Assembly: GCA_015486905.1 (NCBI GenBank)
Contig: WFQV01000419.1
Location: 1 to 5,304 of the forward strand
Length of the DNA stretch: 5,304 nt
Reading direction: 5' to 3'
DNA from: Melioribacteraceae bacterium
Lineage (GTDB): Bacteria > Bacteroidota > Ignavibacteria > Ignavibacteriales > Melioribacteraceae
This document shows, piece by piece, positions 5,156 through 5,304 of the stretch. Numbering within the stretch: position 1 is the first letter of the stretch; every line of letters begins with the position of its first letter. The notes beneath the pieces were generated by a model that was not told the origin of the DNA, ran no database searches, and was given only the letters and a program-made list of their open reading frames with translations. The position numbers and the translations under genes are program-made.

Positions 5156-5187
5156 GTCTCGCGTTTTACCTCTTGCGTCTCGCGTTT
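5156..5187. repeat. Direct repeat GTCTCGCGTTT, two copies 21 bp apart
   Basis: GTCTCGCGTTT occurs at 5156-5166 and 5177-5187, with the related TCTTGCG between them. It looks like a short degenerate tandem array. Confidence 0.65.
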
Positions 5188-5304
5188 AACTGTTTCTTAT
5201 TTCATCTTTCTTAGTTTTTTATTTTTGCCACAGATTTTAAACCTGTACTTTAATGACTCTGTATCTTTTTCTTCTTACTCTGTTCACTGTTATCTGATTT
5301 GTAA
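5188..5304. other. AT-rich intergenic tail, nothing recognised
   Basis: This stretch is pyrimidine-rich on the plus strand. No RNA gene or coding start is evident. GCCACAGATTTTAAACCTGT is a word type I associate with intergenic sequence, without firm assignment. It may belong to the upstream or downstream region of a gene outside the window. Confidence 0.4.

Noticed and set aside
4728..5189. Open frame of 153 codons on the plus strand in repeat unit 2
   Set aside because: Same reasons as for unit 1. Changes between the copies include non-conservative replacements (Gly to Asp, Leu to Ser, Asn to His) and show no sign of selection on a protein.
3416..5304. tRNA, rRNA or recognised ncRNA gene
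   Set aside because: No cloverleaf-like arms, GTTCRA loop or conserved rRNA segments were found by eye on either strand.

Overview
The window looks like chromosomal DNA from an AT-rich Gram-negative bacterium, most plausibly a member of the Ignavibacteriota/Bacteroidota side of the tree. The Gram-negative reading rests on kdsB (Kdo activation for LPS) and on a lipobox lipoprotein. The lineage reading is an inference from weak Shine-Dalgarno sequences, the Fn3 + VWA + Ig-like lipoprotein layout, and the style of the intergenic repeats. It was not tested by any search.

Positions 1-3415 hold a tightly packed run of four genes, all on the minus strand. In transcription order they are an M48 (Ste24-type) integral-membrane zinc protease (3415-2309), a lipoprotein with Fn3-like, von Willebrand factor A and C-terminal Ig-like parts (2307-760), gatC (752-459), and the N-terminal 60% of kdsB (449 running off the left edge). 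Gaps between genes are 1, 7 and 9 bp, so this is very likely one operon. It mixes envelope functions (membrane protease, surface or periplasmic lipoprotein, Kdo activation) with a small housekeeping subunit (GatC of the tRNA-dependent amidotransferase). No direct biochemical link between all four is evident.

Positions 3416-3590 are the upstream intergenic region of that operon, with only weak promoter-like signals. Positions 3591-5304 contain no convincing gene. They hold a dense repeat block: a unit of about 685 bp present twice, head to tail, at an offset of 713-715 bp. Its 532-bp core is about 97% identical between copies by hand count, while its edges are much more diverged. Each unit carries several stable palindromes: two related 20-nt palindromes in opposite orientation, a hairpin with predicted tandem G.A pairs, and a TTC-loop CCC/GGG hairpin. 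Each unit also has a period-7 array, a period-8 array and a distal inverted match to the period-8 array. Related CCCGCA/TGCGGG hairpins lie at the two ends of the block (3591-3609 and 5118-5133). The last 170 bp hold a 21-bp-period direct repeat and otherwise featureless AT-rich sequence.

The most interesting feature is this repeat block: a composite, palindrome-rich, REP/MITE-like element of unknown mobility. I see no transposase, reverse transcriptase, CRISPR array or toxin-antitoxin module in the window, and I do not claim a new enzymatic system.
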